From Humidesulfovibrio sp. (GTDB lineage: Bacteria; Desulfobacterota; Desulfovibrionia; Desulfovibrionales; Desulfovibrionaceae), in assembly GCF_030689645.1 (NCBI RefSeq), contig NZ_JAUYFU010000059.1, positions 1-64,000 on the forward strand: a DNA stretch of 64,000 bases. Direction: 5' to 3'. The notes below the pieces were generated by a model. It was not told the origin of the DNA. It worked only from the letters and a program-made list of their open reading frames with translations, and made no database searches. The stretch's first letter is position 1. Each line of letters begins with the position of its first letter. The translations under genes and the position numbers were made by a program. This document shows positions 10,174 through 18,063 of the stretch, in pieces.

Positions 10174-10686
10174 CTACCCGTTTCTTTCCTCGGCGATGGC
10201 CATCCTGCGCAATTCGCGCCGGCGCTGGGCCTGCCTGTAGCGCCGCTCGGCCACCTCGCCCTCGATGACCAGCGGCGGCGCAGGGCGCGGGCTGCCATGG
10301 TCGTCCAAGGCCACAAAGGTGAGATAGGCGGAGTTGGTGTGCCGCACCTCGCCGGTGAGCAGGTTCTCGGCCTCCACGCGCACGCCTATCTCCATGCTGG
10401 TGCGCCCCACGAGGTTCAGACTGGCCTTGATGATGACCAGCTCGCCCACGAACACGGGCTTGAGAAAGTCCATGCGGTCGATGCTCGCGGTGACGGCCCA
10501 GCCGCGCACGTGCCGCATGGCCACCACGCCTGCGGCGGTGTCGATGTGCTTCAGGATGACGCCGCCATGCACGTTCCCGGCGGGGTTGGCGTCGTGGGGC
10601 AGCACCTGGTGCGTCATGGTCACGGCGGACTCGGCTGCGGTCTTGCCGGGTGCTGCGGCGGGACTCTTGCGGTTGGCGTCGGTCAT
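10174..10686 (-). CDS. acyl-CoA thioesterase, hotdog fold (YciA/BACH type)
   Basis: 170 residues forming one hotdog domain of the acyl-CoA hydrolase family. The catalytic segment NPAGNVHGGVILKHID (about residues 36-51) is present, and the later DRMDFLKPVFVGELV strand is typical of this family. It should hydrolyse acyl-CoA to free acid and CoA in the cytosol, usually as a hexamer or tetramer; chain-length specificity cannot be read. The ATG at 10686 is preceded by AGGAG at 7 nt. The C-terminus is a basic Arg-rich helix. It is divergent from the exported methyltransferase gene with a 148-bp shared upstream region. Confidence 0.88.
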   Translation of the reverse strand: MTDANRKSPAAAPGKTAAESAVTMTHQVLPHDANPAGNVHGGVILKHIDTAAGVVAMRHVRGWAVTASIDRMDFLKPVFVGELVIIKASLNLVGRTSMEIGVRVEAENLLTGEVRHTNSAYLTFVALDDHGSPRPAPPLVIEGEVAERRYRQAQRRRELRRMAIAEERNG

Positions 10687-10834
10687 GGGCGTCTCCTGTT
10701 TTCTCGGCTGGCAGTCTCAAGGATGTAGGCGCAGGCCGCCGGGCGGTCAAGACCTGCGGCGCGGCAGGGGCTTCCTATCCGCAGGGCCTCGTGGTAAGAA
10801 TGAACAATACTTTATTTTTGAGGAGTCCCGCCCC

Positions 10835-11746
10835 ATGCTGACCAAGTCTCTGCGCAGCCCAGCGCGCGCTCTTTTGGTGTTGTGTTGCATTCTGGCTTTC
10901 AGCACAGCCGAGGCGCGGGCCGCTTCTCCAGCCTATGCCGCCCCGGCCCCGACCACGCAAAGCGCCTGGACCCCCGGCGCGGCCTGGGACTTCAAGACCT
11001 TCCAGGACGCCATGCGCCAGTCTGGCCGCTCGGTTGAACTCCAGGAAAAAGGCTTTGCCGAGTTGCAGTCGCGCAAGGCCACGGCCATGGCGACCATCGA
11101 GAAATATCTGAAGCAGCGCTTCGGCAAGGCCGACCCAAACGTGCTGCGCGCCTTCCGCGAACTGCCGCGCGAATATTATCATTATGATTATCAGCGCAAA
11201 AGACCCTTCGCCTCCAACTGCTACGAGCCCGCGCCCAAGCCCTGGGCCATCGGGTACGGCTCGGCCCTGTCCGACTATCTGGGCCAGGCCTACATGACGC
11301 AGCTGGCCAAGCCCCGGCCCGGCGACACTGTGCTCGAAGTTGGCACCGGCTCCGGCTTCCAGAGCTCGCTTCTCGCGCGCATCGTGAAAGACGTCTACTC
11401 CGTTGAGATCATCAAGCCCTTGGGCGCGGATGTGGCCAAGATCTACAAGCCGCTGGGGCTGGACAACGTGCACACCCGCGTGGGCGACGGCTACTTCGGC
11501 TGGCCCGAGGTGACGGGCGGCTTCGACATCATCATGGTCACCTGCGCGGCGCGCTACGTGTCGCCGGAACTCCTGAAACAGCTCAAGCCCCAGGGACGTC
11601 TCATCGTGCCCATCGGCCAGCCCTTCAAGAAGGGCCAGGTGCTCTACGTGTTCACCAAGGACAAAAACGGCAAGGTCCATTCCCGCAAGGACATGGGCGT
11701 ATTCTTCATCCCCATGACCGGCAAGATCATGGAGCAGAAGTCCTAG
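10835..11746 (+). CDS. exported protein-L-isoaspartate O-methyltransferase family protein
   Basis: 303 residues from the ATG at 10835 (TGAGGAG upstream). A basic n-region, a hydrophobic helix and a cleavage-like ARA site at about residues 1-28 indicate a Sec signal peptide. The C-terminal two-thirds is a PIMT-type SAM methyltransferase with motif I LEVGTGSGFQSSLLA, the following acidic VYSVEI strand, VGDGYFGWPE and LKPQGRLIVPIG. The family methylates isoaspartyl residues for repair. A periplasmic PIMT is odd because SAM is cytosolic, so it may instead use another cofactor, be membrane-tethered, or have a new role. An in-frame opening extends well upstream of the chosen start, but it antisenses the thioesterase and has no better start. 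The esterase gene follows almost directly. Confidence 0.82.
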   Translation: MLTKSLRSPARALLVLCCILAFSTAEARAASPAYAAPAPTTQSAWTPGAAWDFKTFQDAMRQSGRSVELQEKGFAELQSRKATAMATIEKYLKQRFGKADPNVLRAFRELPREYYHYDYQRKRPFASNCYEPAPKPWAIGYGSALSDYLGQAYMTQLAKPRPGDTVLEVGTGSGFQSSLLARIVKDVYSVEIIKPLGADVAKIYKPLGLDNVHTRVGDGYFGWPEVTGGFDIIMVTCAARYVSPELLKQLKPQGRLIVPIGQPFKKGQVLYVFTKDKNGKVHSRKDMGVFFIPMTGKIMEQKS

Positions 11747-11764
11747 GCGGGGCCAGTGCGCGCC

Positions 11765-13084
11765 ATGCTGAATATTCAGGGAAGGGGTCTGCGCCACGCG
11801 GCGCTGGCCCTTTTCCTTTTCCTGCTGCTGGGCGGACTTCCCGGAACTGCGGCCCTGGCCGCCATGCCGGACCGCGGCATGGCCGTGGATGCGTTCAACT
11901 CCGTCACCAAGCCTCCGGCCTCGCGCCAATCCAACTCGACATTCGGCTCGGCCTTCGGCACCTCGCCCGGCTCCGCCCAGACCGGGCCTGTGGAGCCAAA
12001 GCAGCCCAAGGCCCCGGTGGTTCCAGGGGCCACCAACTCCAAGGGCGTGCTGCGGTCCGAGCCCCTGCCCCTGCGTCAGTCCGCGCCTAAGGCCCAACCC
12101 GAGCAGGGCTCCAGCCGCAAGACTGCCGCGCACGCCGCCCAGGCCGGGCAAGCGCGCCCGCAGGTGCTGACCCTGACCCATGGCGACGCCGAGCGCCGGG
12201 CCCTCGTCACCCTGCCCAAGGCCGCGCAAGCAAAGAAGGGGCAGGCCGCGCCCAAGGTTCCAGTGATTATCTTTCTGCACGGGGCTGGAGGCTCCGCGGC
12301 CCAGGCCATGCGCCAGACAAACCTGGCCGGACGCGCGGCTGCGGCAGGCTTCCTGGCCGTGTTTCCGGAGGGGCTCGGCCCCCCTGGCGCGGACAACGGC
12401 GGCCAAACCTGGAACGCCTGGAACTGCTGCGGCTACGCGCGTGACAACCGCGTGGACGACGTGGGCTTTCTGTCCGCGCTCATCGCCCGGCTGCGGGCGG
12501 ATTTCGGGGCCGATCCGGGGCGCACCCATCTGGCCGGCTTCTCCAACGGGGCCATGCTGGCCAGCCGCTTCGTGCTGGAGCGGCCCGGCGTCGCCGCCTC
12601 CCTGGCCTCGGTTGCCGGGTACCTGCCCTGCGACGCGCCCGCCCCCTCGGACTCTCTGCCCGTGCTCCTCATCCACGGCGCGCGCGACCAGGTGGCGCGC
12701 TTCGCCCCAACCAAAGCGTATCCGGCCACAGGGCGTTTTTGCGAGGACTCCCCGGCCCGCGCCCAGGCGGAATTCTGGGTGCGCAGCCTGGAGCTTGTGC
12801 CCAAGGCGCAGGTGTTGGATGGCGGGAAGTCGCCCGCTCGGATGGAGGAGTACGCTCCGCAGCGCAAGGGCGCACGCGGCCTGGTGCGCTTCGTCATCGT
12901 AAAGGACGGCGGCCATGCCTGGCCCGGCGGCCCGCGTGAACGCTACCGCTACTGCGACTTGCCCACCAGCGGCGTGGACGCCACAGGGCTGTTGCTGGAG
13001 TTCGCCAAACGCGCAGGTGCCCCGGCGCAGGAGAAAGCCAAGCCCGAACCGGCCCCGGCAAAAAAGAAGCGCCCAACGCGCTAG
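11765..13084 (+). CDS. secreted alpha/beta hydrolase, PHB depolymerase / feruloyl esterase (LpqC) family
   Basis: 439 residues from the ATG at 11765 (a GTG at 11756 is a possible alternative). An N-terminal signal peptide is followed by a Pro/Ala/Ser-rich spacer to about residue 135, then an alpha/beta hydrolase core: oxyanion segment FLHGAGGSAAQA, a Cys-rich WNCCGYARDN loop, nucleophile elbow GFSNGA, acid in HGARDQ and catalytic His in GGHAWPGG. This set is typical of the LpqC/poly(3-hydroxybutyrate) depolymerase esterases. It should hydrolyse esters outside the cytoplasm; polymer versus hydroxycinnamate specificity is not predictable. The tail is Lys/Pro-rich. It starts 18 nt after the methyltransferase stop and is probably cotranscribed with it. 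Confidence 0.85.
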   Translation: MLNIQGRGLRHAALALFLFLLLGGLPGTAALAAMPDRGMAVDAFNSVTKPPASRQSNSTFGSAFGTSPGSAQTGPVEPKQPKAPVVPGATNSKGVLRSEPLPLRQSAPKAQPEQGSSRKTAAHAAQAGQARPQVLTLTHGDAERRALVTLPKAAQAKKGQAAPKVPVIIFLHGAGGSAAQAMRQTNLAGRAAAAGFLAVFPEGLGPPGADNGGQTWNAWNCCGYARDNRVDDVGFLSALIARLRADFGADPGRTHLAGFSNGAMLASRFVLERPGVAASLASVAGYLPCDAPAPSDSLPVLLIHGARDQVARFAPTKAYPATGRFCEDSPARAQAEFWVRSLELVPKAQVLDGGKSPARMEEYAPQRKGARGLVRFVIVKDGGHAWPGGPRERYRYCDLPTSGVDATGLLLEFAKRAGAPAQEKAKPEPAPAKKKRPTR

Positions 13085-13201
13085 TTTTCGCATGGATGCT
13101 TGCGGCGGGCAGCCTTCACGCGCCCTTGCCCTTGGCCTTGTTCTCTGGCAATCTGCGCCCGACTTGCGCCCGAAACGCGCCAGCCCCTTACCGGAGCACC
13201 C

Positions 13202-13615
13202 ATGATCGACCTCATGAAACACGCCGCCCACCCCGGCCCCGCAGGCAGCAGCCGCCAGCGGGCCGTGGACACCGGCATGGCCCTGACCCTCATCTGCCTC
13301 ATCATCGGCCTGGTGCGCGGCACAAGCGGCTGGTTCGCCGTGGCCACCGCCATCCTAGTGGTCAACATGACCGCGCCCAAGGTCTTCGGCCCGGCGTCCA
13401 AGCTCTGGTTCGGCCTCTCGGCGGTGCTTGGCGCGGTGATGAGCAAGGTCATCCTCACCCTGGTGTTCTTCATCATCTTGACCCCCATGGGCTTGGCGCG
13501 CCGCGCCATGGGCAAAGACACCCTCCGCCTCGCGGCCTTCAAAAAAGGCACGGACTCCGTGTTCGTGGCCCGCAGCGGCCCCTTCACCCCGGCGGACCTC
13601 AAGACCCCCTTCTAG
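13202..13615 (+). CDS. SxtJ-family membrane protein
   Basis: 137 residues from the ATG at 13202. Three hydrophobic stretches are seen (about residues 22-36, 38-56 and 77-97), the last ending in ILTPMGLARRAMGKD, a signature of the small SxtJ family first named from saxitoxin clusters. The family has no assigned biochemical role but regularly sits beside a DUF5989 protein and a NodU-type carbamoyltransferase, exactly as here (spacings 9 and 8 nt). It probably anchors or assists the carbamoyltransferase at the membrane; this is inferred from the linkage only. An upstream extension to 13100 is open but lacks a ribosome site. Confidence 0.8.
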   Translation: MIDLMKHAAHPGPAGSSRQRAVDTGMALTLICLIIGLVRGTSGWFAVATAILVVNMTAPKVFGPASKLWFGLSAVLGAVMSKVILTLVFFIILTPMGLARRAMGKDTLRLAAFKKGTDSVFVARSGPFTPADLKTPF

Positions 13616-13624
13616 GAGCATGGA

Positions 13625-13774
13625 ATGGATTTTCTTCGCGATCTCTGGGACTTCATGAAAGTCCGTAAAAAATTCTGGCTGGCGCCCATCATCCTGGTGC
13701 TGCTGTTGTTCGGCGCGCTCATCGTGCTCACCTCGGGCTCGGCCATCGCGCCCTTCATCTACACGCTGTTCTAG
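13625..13774 (+). CDS. DUF5989-type small membrane protein
   Basis: 49 residues. It begins with an aromatic and charged stretch (MDFLRDLWDFMKVRKKFW) followed by a single hydrophobic helix (about 20-48). Size, sequence style and position between the SxtJ and carbamoyltransferase genes match the DUF5989 proteins of such triads. GGAGCATGG lies directly upstream. The function is unknown; the positive-then-hydrophobic layout predicts N-in membrane insertion. Confidence 0.78.
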   Translation: MDFLRDLWDFMKVRKKFWLAPIILVLLLFGALIVLTSGSAIAPFIYTLF

Positions 13775-13782
13775 GGCGACAC

Positions 13783-15669
13783 ATGACGGATACGCCGCGC
13801 ACCCGCCGGGCCATTCTGGGCATCAGCGCCTTCTACCACGACTCCGCCGCCGTGCTGCTGGTGGACGGCAAGATCGTGGCCGCAGCCCAGGAAGAGCGCT
13901 TCACCCGCAAGAAGCACGACCCCGACTTCCCGCATTTTGCTGCGCGCTACTGCCTGGCCGAGGCCGGGCTCACCCCGGCTGACCTTGAGGCCGTGGCCTT
14001 CTACGACAAGCCGTACCTCAAGTTCGAGCGGCTGCTTGAGACGTACCACGCCTTTGCGCCGCGCGGCCTTGCGAGCTTCCTTACGGCCATGCCCGTGTGG
14101 ATCCGCGAGAAGCTGTTCATGCGCAAGATGCTCAAGGACGAGCTGGAGCGCCTTGGTCCCGGCTCCCCGGAGCTGCTGTTCCCGGAGCACCACCTGTCCC
14201 ACGCGGCCAGCGCCTTCTTCCCCTCGCCCTTTGAGGACGCCGCCGTGCTCACCATCGACGGGGTGGGCGAATGGGCCACAACCACCATCGGCAAGGGCGC
14301 GGGCAGCGAGCTGTCCGTCCTGCGCGAGCTGCATTTTCCGCATTCCCTGGGCCTTTTGTACTCTGCGCTCACGGCCTGGTGCGGGTTCAAGGTTAATTCC
14401 GGCGAATACAAGCTCATGGGCCTGGCCCCGTATGGCATCGAGGGCAGCGAGCGCGTGGCGCGCTACCGCCAGGTGATTCTGGACAAGATGGTGGACCTGC
14501 GGCCCGACGGCTCTCTGCTGCTCAACATGGATTATTTCGACTACGCAACGGGCCTCACCATGTGCCGGGCCAAGGCCTTCGAGTCCGCCCTCGGCCTGCC
14601 CCAGCGCGCTGGCGAGTCGGACATCACCCAGGAGTACATGGACCTGGCGCTGGCCATCCAGCAGATCACCGAGGAAGCCGTGTTCCGCATGGCCGACACG
14701 GCCCACGCCCTCACTGGATGCAAGAACCTGGTCATGGCTGGCGGCGTGGCTCTGAACTGCGTGGCCAACGGCAAGCTGCTCAAGCGCGGCCCCTTTGAGA
14801 ACATCTGGATCCAGCCCGCAGCGGGCGACGCGGGCGGAGCCCTTGGCGCGGCCCTGGCGGCCTGGCACATCGGGCTTTCCCAGCCGCGCACGGCCCATGC
14901 CGGAGAACCCGGCGGCGACATGATGCAGGGCGCGTACCTCGGCCCCAGCTTTTCCAGCGGCGACATTGAGCGCACCTGCCGACGCTTCGGCGCGCCCGCG
15001 CACAAGTATGAGGACTTCAACGCCCTGTGCGAGCGCGTGGCCGGGCTCCTGGCCGAAGGCGCGGCGGTGGGCTGGTTCCAGGGCCGCATGGAGTACGGCC
15101 CGCGCGCCCTTGGCGGCCGCAGCATCCTGGGCGACCCGCGCCACGCCGACATGCAGAAGAAGCTGAACCTCAAGATCAAGTACCGCGAGGGTTTCCGGCC
15201 CTTTGCTCCCTCGGTCCTGGAGGAGCGCATGAGCGAGTGCTTTGATCTGGACCGCCCTTCGCCCTACATGCTGCTGGTGGCCCCGGTGGACGAAAGCCAG
15301 CGCAAGCCCCTGCCCGAGGGCTATTGGACCCGGCCCATGTACGACCGCCTGTACGTGGAGCGCTCAAACCTGCCCGCCATCACCCACGTGGACTTCTCCG
15401 CACGCATCCAGAGCGTTTCCAAGGCCACCAACCCCCGCTACTGGCAGCTCATCGACGCATTCCGCCGGGGACACGGCTGCCCGGTGGTGGTCAACACCAG
15501 CTTCAACGTGCGCGGCGAGCCCATCGTCTGCACGCCCGCCGACGCTTACGCCTGCTTCATGCGCACCGAGATGGACGCCCTTGTGCTGGGCGACTGGCTG
15601 CTGGTGAAGGAAGGCCAGCCCGAGTGGCGCGAGGAAGGCGACTGGCGCACAGCCTTCGAACTCGATTAG
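13783..15669 (+). CDS. NodU/CmcH/SxtI-type O-carbamoyltransferase
   Basis: 628 residues, full length for the family. The N-terminal Kae1/YrdC-like half carries GISAFYHDSAAVLL and the metal-binding HHLSHAASAFF, plus VLTIDGVGEW and the late VMAGGVALNCVANG motif. The C-terminal domain has the family signature GRMEYGPRALGGRSIL with DPRHADMQKKLN and VVNTSFNVRGEPIV. Such enzymes make carbamoyl-AMP from carbamoyl phosphate and ATP, then transfer the carbamoyl group to a hydroxyl on a sugar or natural product. Coupled to SxtJ and DUF5989, it probably carbamoylates a product of the adjoining glycan locus; the acceptor is not known. Confidence 0.9.
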   Translation: MTDTPRTRRAILGISAFYHDSAAVLLVDGKIVAAAQEERFTRKKHDPDFPHFAARYCLAEAGLTPADLEAVAFYDKPYLKFERLLETYHAFAPRGLASFLTAMPVWIREKLFMRKMLKDELERLGPGSPELLFPEHHLSHAASAFFPSPFEDAAVLTIDGVGEWATTTIGKGAGSELSVLRELHFPHSLGLLYSALTAWCGFKVNSGEYKLMGLAPYGIEGSERVARYRQVILDKMVDLRPDGSLLLNMDYFDYATGLTMCRAKAFESALGLPQRAGESDITQEYMDLALAIQQITEEAVFRMADTAHALTGCKNLVMAGGVALNCVANGKLLKRGPFENIWIQPAAGDAGGALGAALAAWHIGLSQPRTAHAGEPGGDMMQGAYLGPSFSSGDIERTCRRFGAPAHKYEDFNALCERVAGLLAEGAAVGWFQGRMEYGPRALGGRSILGDPRHADMQKKLNLKIKYREGFRPFAPSVLEERMSECFDLDRPSPYMLLVAPVDESQRKPLPEGYWTRPMYDRLYVERSNLPAITHVDFSARIQSVSKATNPRYWQLIDAFRRGHGCPVVVNTSFNVRGEPIVCTPADAYACFMRTEMDALVLGDWLLVKEGQPEWREEGDWRTAFELD

Positions 15670-15989
15670 CCTCCAGGGGGTTCGCCCCCTCCGCTTCAAG
15701 CGTCAAAATAATGTTCGCCTTGTGAGCGTTTCTCTCCCTGGCTTTGCGAAGCCAGGGAGGAACGCCCTGCATTGACGCATTACCTAGACTTCTGCTAGAC
15801 TTTTTGGAATTGGCAGCCATCTGCAGGGAAGCGGCGTCATTGCTGGCTTCCGGCTCCGGTCGCGCGTCCGCCCGGAGGGCAGGAACAGTATTTGCAAACT
15901 CTCGGGCGCGACCAGGAATTATTTGCCCGCCGAATCATAGCCGGATTCACCGGCGCGGCGCACGCCGATGGTCGCCAAAGAGGTGCTGC
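15670..15989. other. 320-bp intergenic region with hairpins and a promoter
   Basis: No credible gene. It holds a short UUCG-type hairpin (15675-15690), a longer imperfect hairpin (about 15727-15764; perfect core of 10 bp either side of TGCG, no T-tract) and a promoter candidate at 15772-15801. It separates the carbamoyltransferase triad from the long glycan operon. Confidence 0.6.
15772..15801 (+). promoter_or_regulatory. candidate sigma-70 promoter of the glycan operon
   Basis: TTGACG (15772-15777), an 18-nt spacer, then TAGACT (15796-15801). It lies about 190 bp before the first glycosyltransferase, in the only sizeable gap upstream of a run of about 20 close-set genes, so it could drive the whole locus with a long leader. 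Confidence 0.5.
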
Positions 15990-17255
15990 ATGGACCCCGC
16001 CCAACCCACACCGCCAGACCCGAAAGACGCCTTCGCCTGGCTGCCGCCGGACCTGCGCCAGCCGCTGCTGGACCAGATGCTCGGCCCCATGCCGCGAGGC
16101 CGTGAAACCCTGGCCTACCGCACCCCGCCCCGGCATCTGCATGCGCGTAAGGTGGACGGCAAGCGCCACGTGGTGATGAACTCCTACTACCTCCAGCCCG
16201 CAGTGTGCAAAAAGGCCCTGGCCCTGCGCCAAACGGGCCGCTACCACCTGACCTTCATCGGCTGCTGCATCCGCGAGGAACAGCGCCCGGAGCTCTTTTT
16301 CGACGAGTACTATGAAGTTGAAGACTACAAGGAAATGTACGCGCTCATGGCCGACACCCGCGTGTACGCCCTGACCACGGTGATCCAGCCCTTGATGAAC
16401 GGGGCCTGCGCCGTTGAAGCCAAGCTGCGCCACGGCACCCCGGTGGTCCTGGACATCAACGACTCGCTCTACTACATGCGCACCGACCCCTTTGCCCCGG
16501 ACTGCCGCGCCGAGCGCGAGATCCTGGAGCGCGCCACGAGCTTCGCACACAAGATGCCCGCCTGGGCCGTGGACGAGATGCGCGGCGCCTGGAGCCTCAC
16601 CCGCCCCGATTTTCTGGTGCACTCCCTGCCCGTGCGCGAGTATTTCACCGAGTGCGCGGACATGCTTCCCGGCGTCCCGGCCAGCCTGGTCTTTGCCGGG
16701 GGCATCGTGCCCTACCGCATCGCCGTCACCCAGGGGCACCAAAACCACATCATGGACCCGCTCATAGACACCCTGTGCGGTGCGGGCCTGGGCCTGGGCT
16801 TTGTGGTGAACCAGAATGCGCGCAACATGTTCTGGGAAGAGCACGCCCATTACATCGATTTCCAGCACAAATACCAGCGCTTCAGCTTCGAGCCCGGTGT
16901 GCCCTTCTTCGAGCTGCCGGGGAAGATCAGCCGCCACAACTTCGCCGTCTACTGGGAGAACGTGCGCGCCAGCACCTACAACGACAAGCACTTCGCCATA
17001 AACATGGCCACCAAGGTGTTCAGCTACATAGAGGCCGGGCTGCCGGTCATCGTCCACACAGAGGCCCCGTACATCCGCGAGTTCACGGCGGACAATGGCC
17101 AGGGCCTGGTATACGAGCTGGACCGCATGGACCTGATCCCGGACCTGGTGGCCTCTTGCGACCACGAGGCCCTGCGGGCGGCCTTGCGCACCTGGCGCAG
17201 CAAGAACGACAACTCCGGGGCCGGGGCCCCGCTGGAAGCGGCCTTCGCGGCCTAG
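15990..17255 (+). CDS. GT-B-like glycosyltransferase (glycan locus, 1 of 4)
   Basis: 421 residues from the ATG at 15990 (AGAGGTG upstream); the open frame extends further 5' but without a site. The N-terminal half shows a Rossmann-like acceptor domain (DINDSLYYM at about 155). The C-terminal half carries the donor-site segment KVFSYIEAGLPVIVHTEAPY, shared in form with the three other glycosyltransferases here. It resembles GT1/GT4-style enzymes without matching a known specificity. It should transfer a sugar from a nucleotide donor in the cytosol; no membrane segment is present. First gene of the operon, 31 nt before a TylF-type methyltransferase. Confidence 0.72.
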   Translation: MDPAQPTPPDPKDAFAWLPPDLRQPLLDQMLGPMPRGRETLAYRTPPRHLHARKVDGKRHVVMNSYYLQPAVCKKALALRQTGRYHLTFIGCCIREEQRPELFFDEYYEVEDYKEMYALMADTRVYALTTVIQPLMNGACAVEAKLRHGTPVVLDINDSLYYMRTDPFAPDCRAEREILERATSFAHKMPAWAVDEMRGAWSLTRPDFLVHSLPVREYFTECADMLPGVPASLVFAGGIVPYRIAVTQGHQNHIMDPLIDTLCGAGLGLGFVVNQNARNMFWEEHAHYIDFQHKYQRFSFEPGVPFFELPGKISRHNFAVYWENVRASTYNDKHFAINMATKVFSYIEAGLPVIVHTEAPYIREFTADNGQGLVYELDRMDLIPDLVASCDHEALRAALRTWRSKNDNSGAGAPLEAAFAA

Positions 17256-17286
17256 GCCGCGCAAGAAGCCGCAGCAAGGAGCAGTG

Positions 17287-18054
17287 ATGTCGGACGAGTT
17301 CAAGGGCTGCCCCACAGTGCAGGGCCCAGTGCGGAGAAAGGACAGCGAGCCCTGGGTGGAGCTTCCTGGCGGGGCGCGGCTGGCCTCCTGGTCCAAGGAC
17401 GACCAGGTGCGCTACAATCAGCAGAACAGGCAGGCCGCCAAGCATGCCTTCTACGTCTCGGCCTTCGACTTCCTGCACGACAACGACATCCGCGGCGACT
17501 ACCTGGAGTTCGGCTGCCACCGCGCGCGCACCTTCCGCATGGCCCTCACCGAGGCCCGGCGCCAGAACATGGACTTCATGAATTTCTATGCCTTCGACTC
17601 CTTCGAGGGCCTGCCGGATTGCGACCCGGCCCATGTGTGGACCAAAACCTGGAGCAAGGGCGCGCTCAAAACCGGCGAGGACGAGTTCCAGGCCATCATC
17701 GCCGAACACGGCGTGTACGCCGACAAGGTGCGCACCGTGCCAGGCTTCTACGACGCCTCTCTGACACCGGCCCTGCAGGGCGAGCTCATGAACGCGGACT
17801 GCCGTGCGGCGCTCATCTGCGTGGACTGCGACCTGTACGAAAGCGCCGTGAGCGTGCTGGGCTTCCTGGAGCCCCTGCTGCAGCCCGGCGCTCTCATCTA
17901 CCTGGACGACATGTTCGCGGGCTACAAGGGATCGCCCCTGCGCGGCGTATACAAGGCCTTCCGCGAGTTTGCGGGGGTCTCGGCCTGGCATTTCGAACCG
18001 CACATGCAGGTGGGCTGGGCTGGCCGGTCCTTCGTCACCTGCGAGAAGGCGTAG
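17287..18054 (+). CDS. TylF/macrocin O-methyltransferase family protein (paralogue A)
   Basis: 255 residues; ATG at 17287 with AAGGAG at a good distance. Shows the TylF/MycF fold: GDYLEFGCHRARTFRMAL (SAM motif I), FYAFDSFEGLPD, CVDCDLYESAV and IYLDDMFAGYKG, which supply the catalytic and metal-binding Asp residues. The family O-methylates sugar hydroxyls with SAM and Mg. The gene at 25447 is a clear paralogue with the same N-terminal SWSKxDQVxYNQ start, so the pair probably methylates two positions or two residues of the glycan. Confidence 0.88.
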   Translation: MSDEFKGCPTVQGPVRRKDSEPWVELPGGARLASWSKDDQVRYNQQNRQAAKHAFYVSAFDFLHDNDIRGDYLEFGCHRARTFRMALTEARRQNMDFMNFYAFDSFEGLPDCDPAHVWTKTWSKGALKTGEDEFQAIIAEHGVYADKVRTVPGFYDASLTPALQGELMNADCRAALICVDCDLYESAVSVLGFLEPLLQPGALIYLDDMFAGYKGSPLRGVYKAFREFAGVSAWHFEPHMQVGWAGRSFVTCEKA

Positions 18055-18063
18055 AAGGACCGC

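Noticed and set aside
10775-13231. 818-residue open frame on the minus strand
   Set aside because: It runs antisense to two well-supported genes (isoaspartyl methyltransferase and esterase), has Gly/Arg/His-rich shadow composition and no recognisable domain.
15727-15764. Rho-independent terminator after the carbamoyltransferase
   Set aside because: The hairpin is good but lacks a T-tract on either strand, so it is listed only within the intergenic description.
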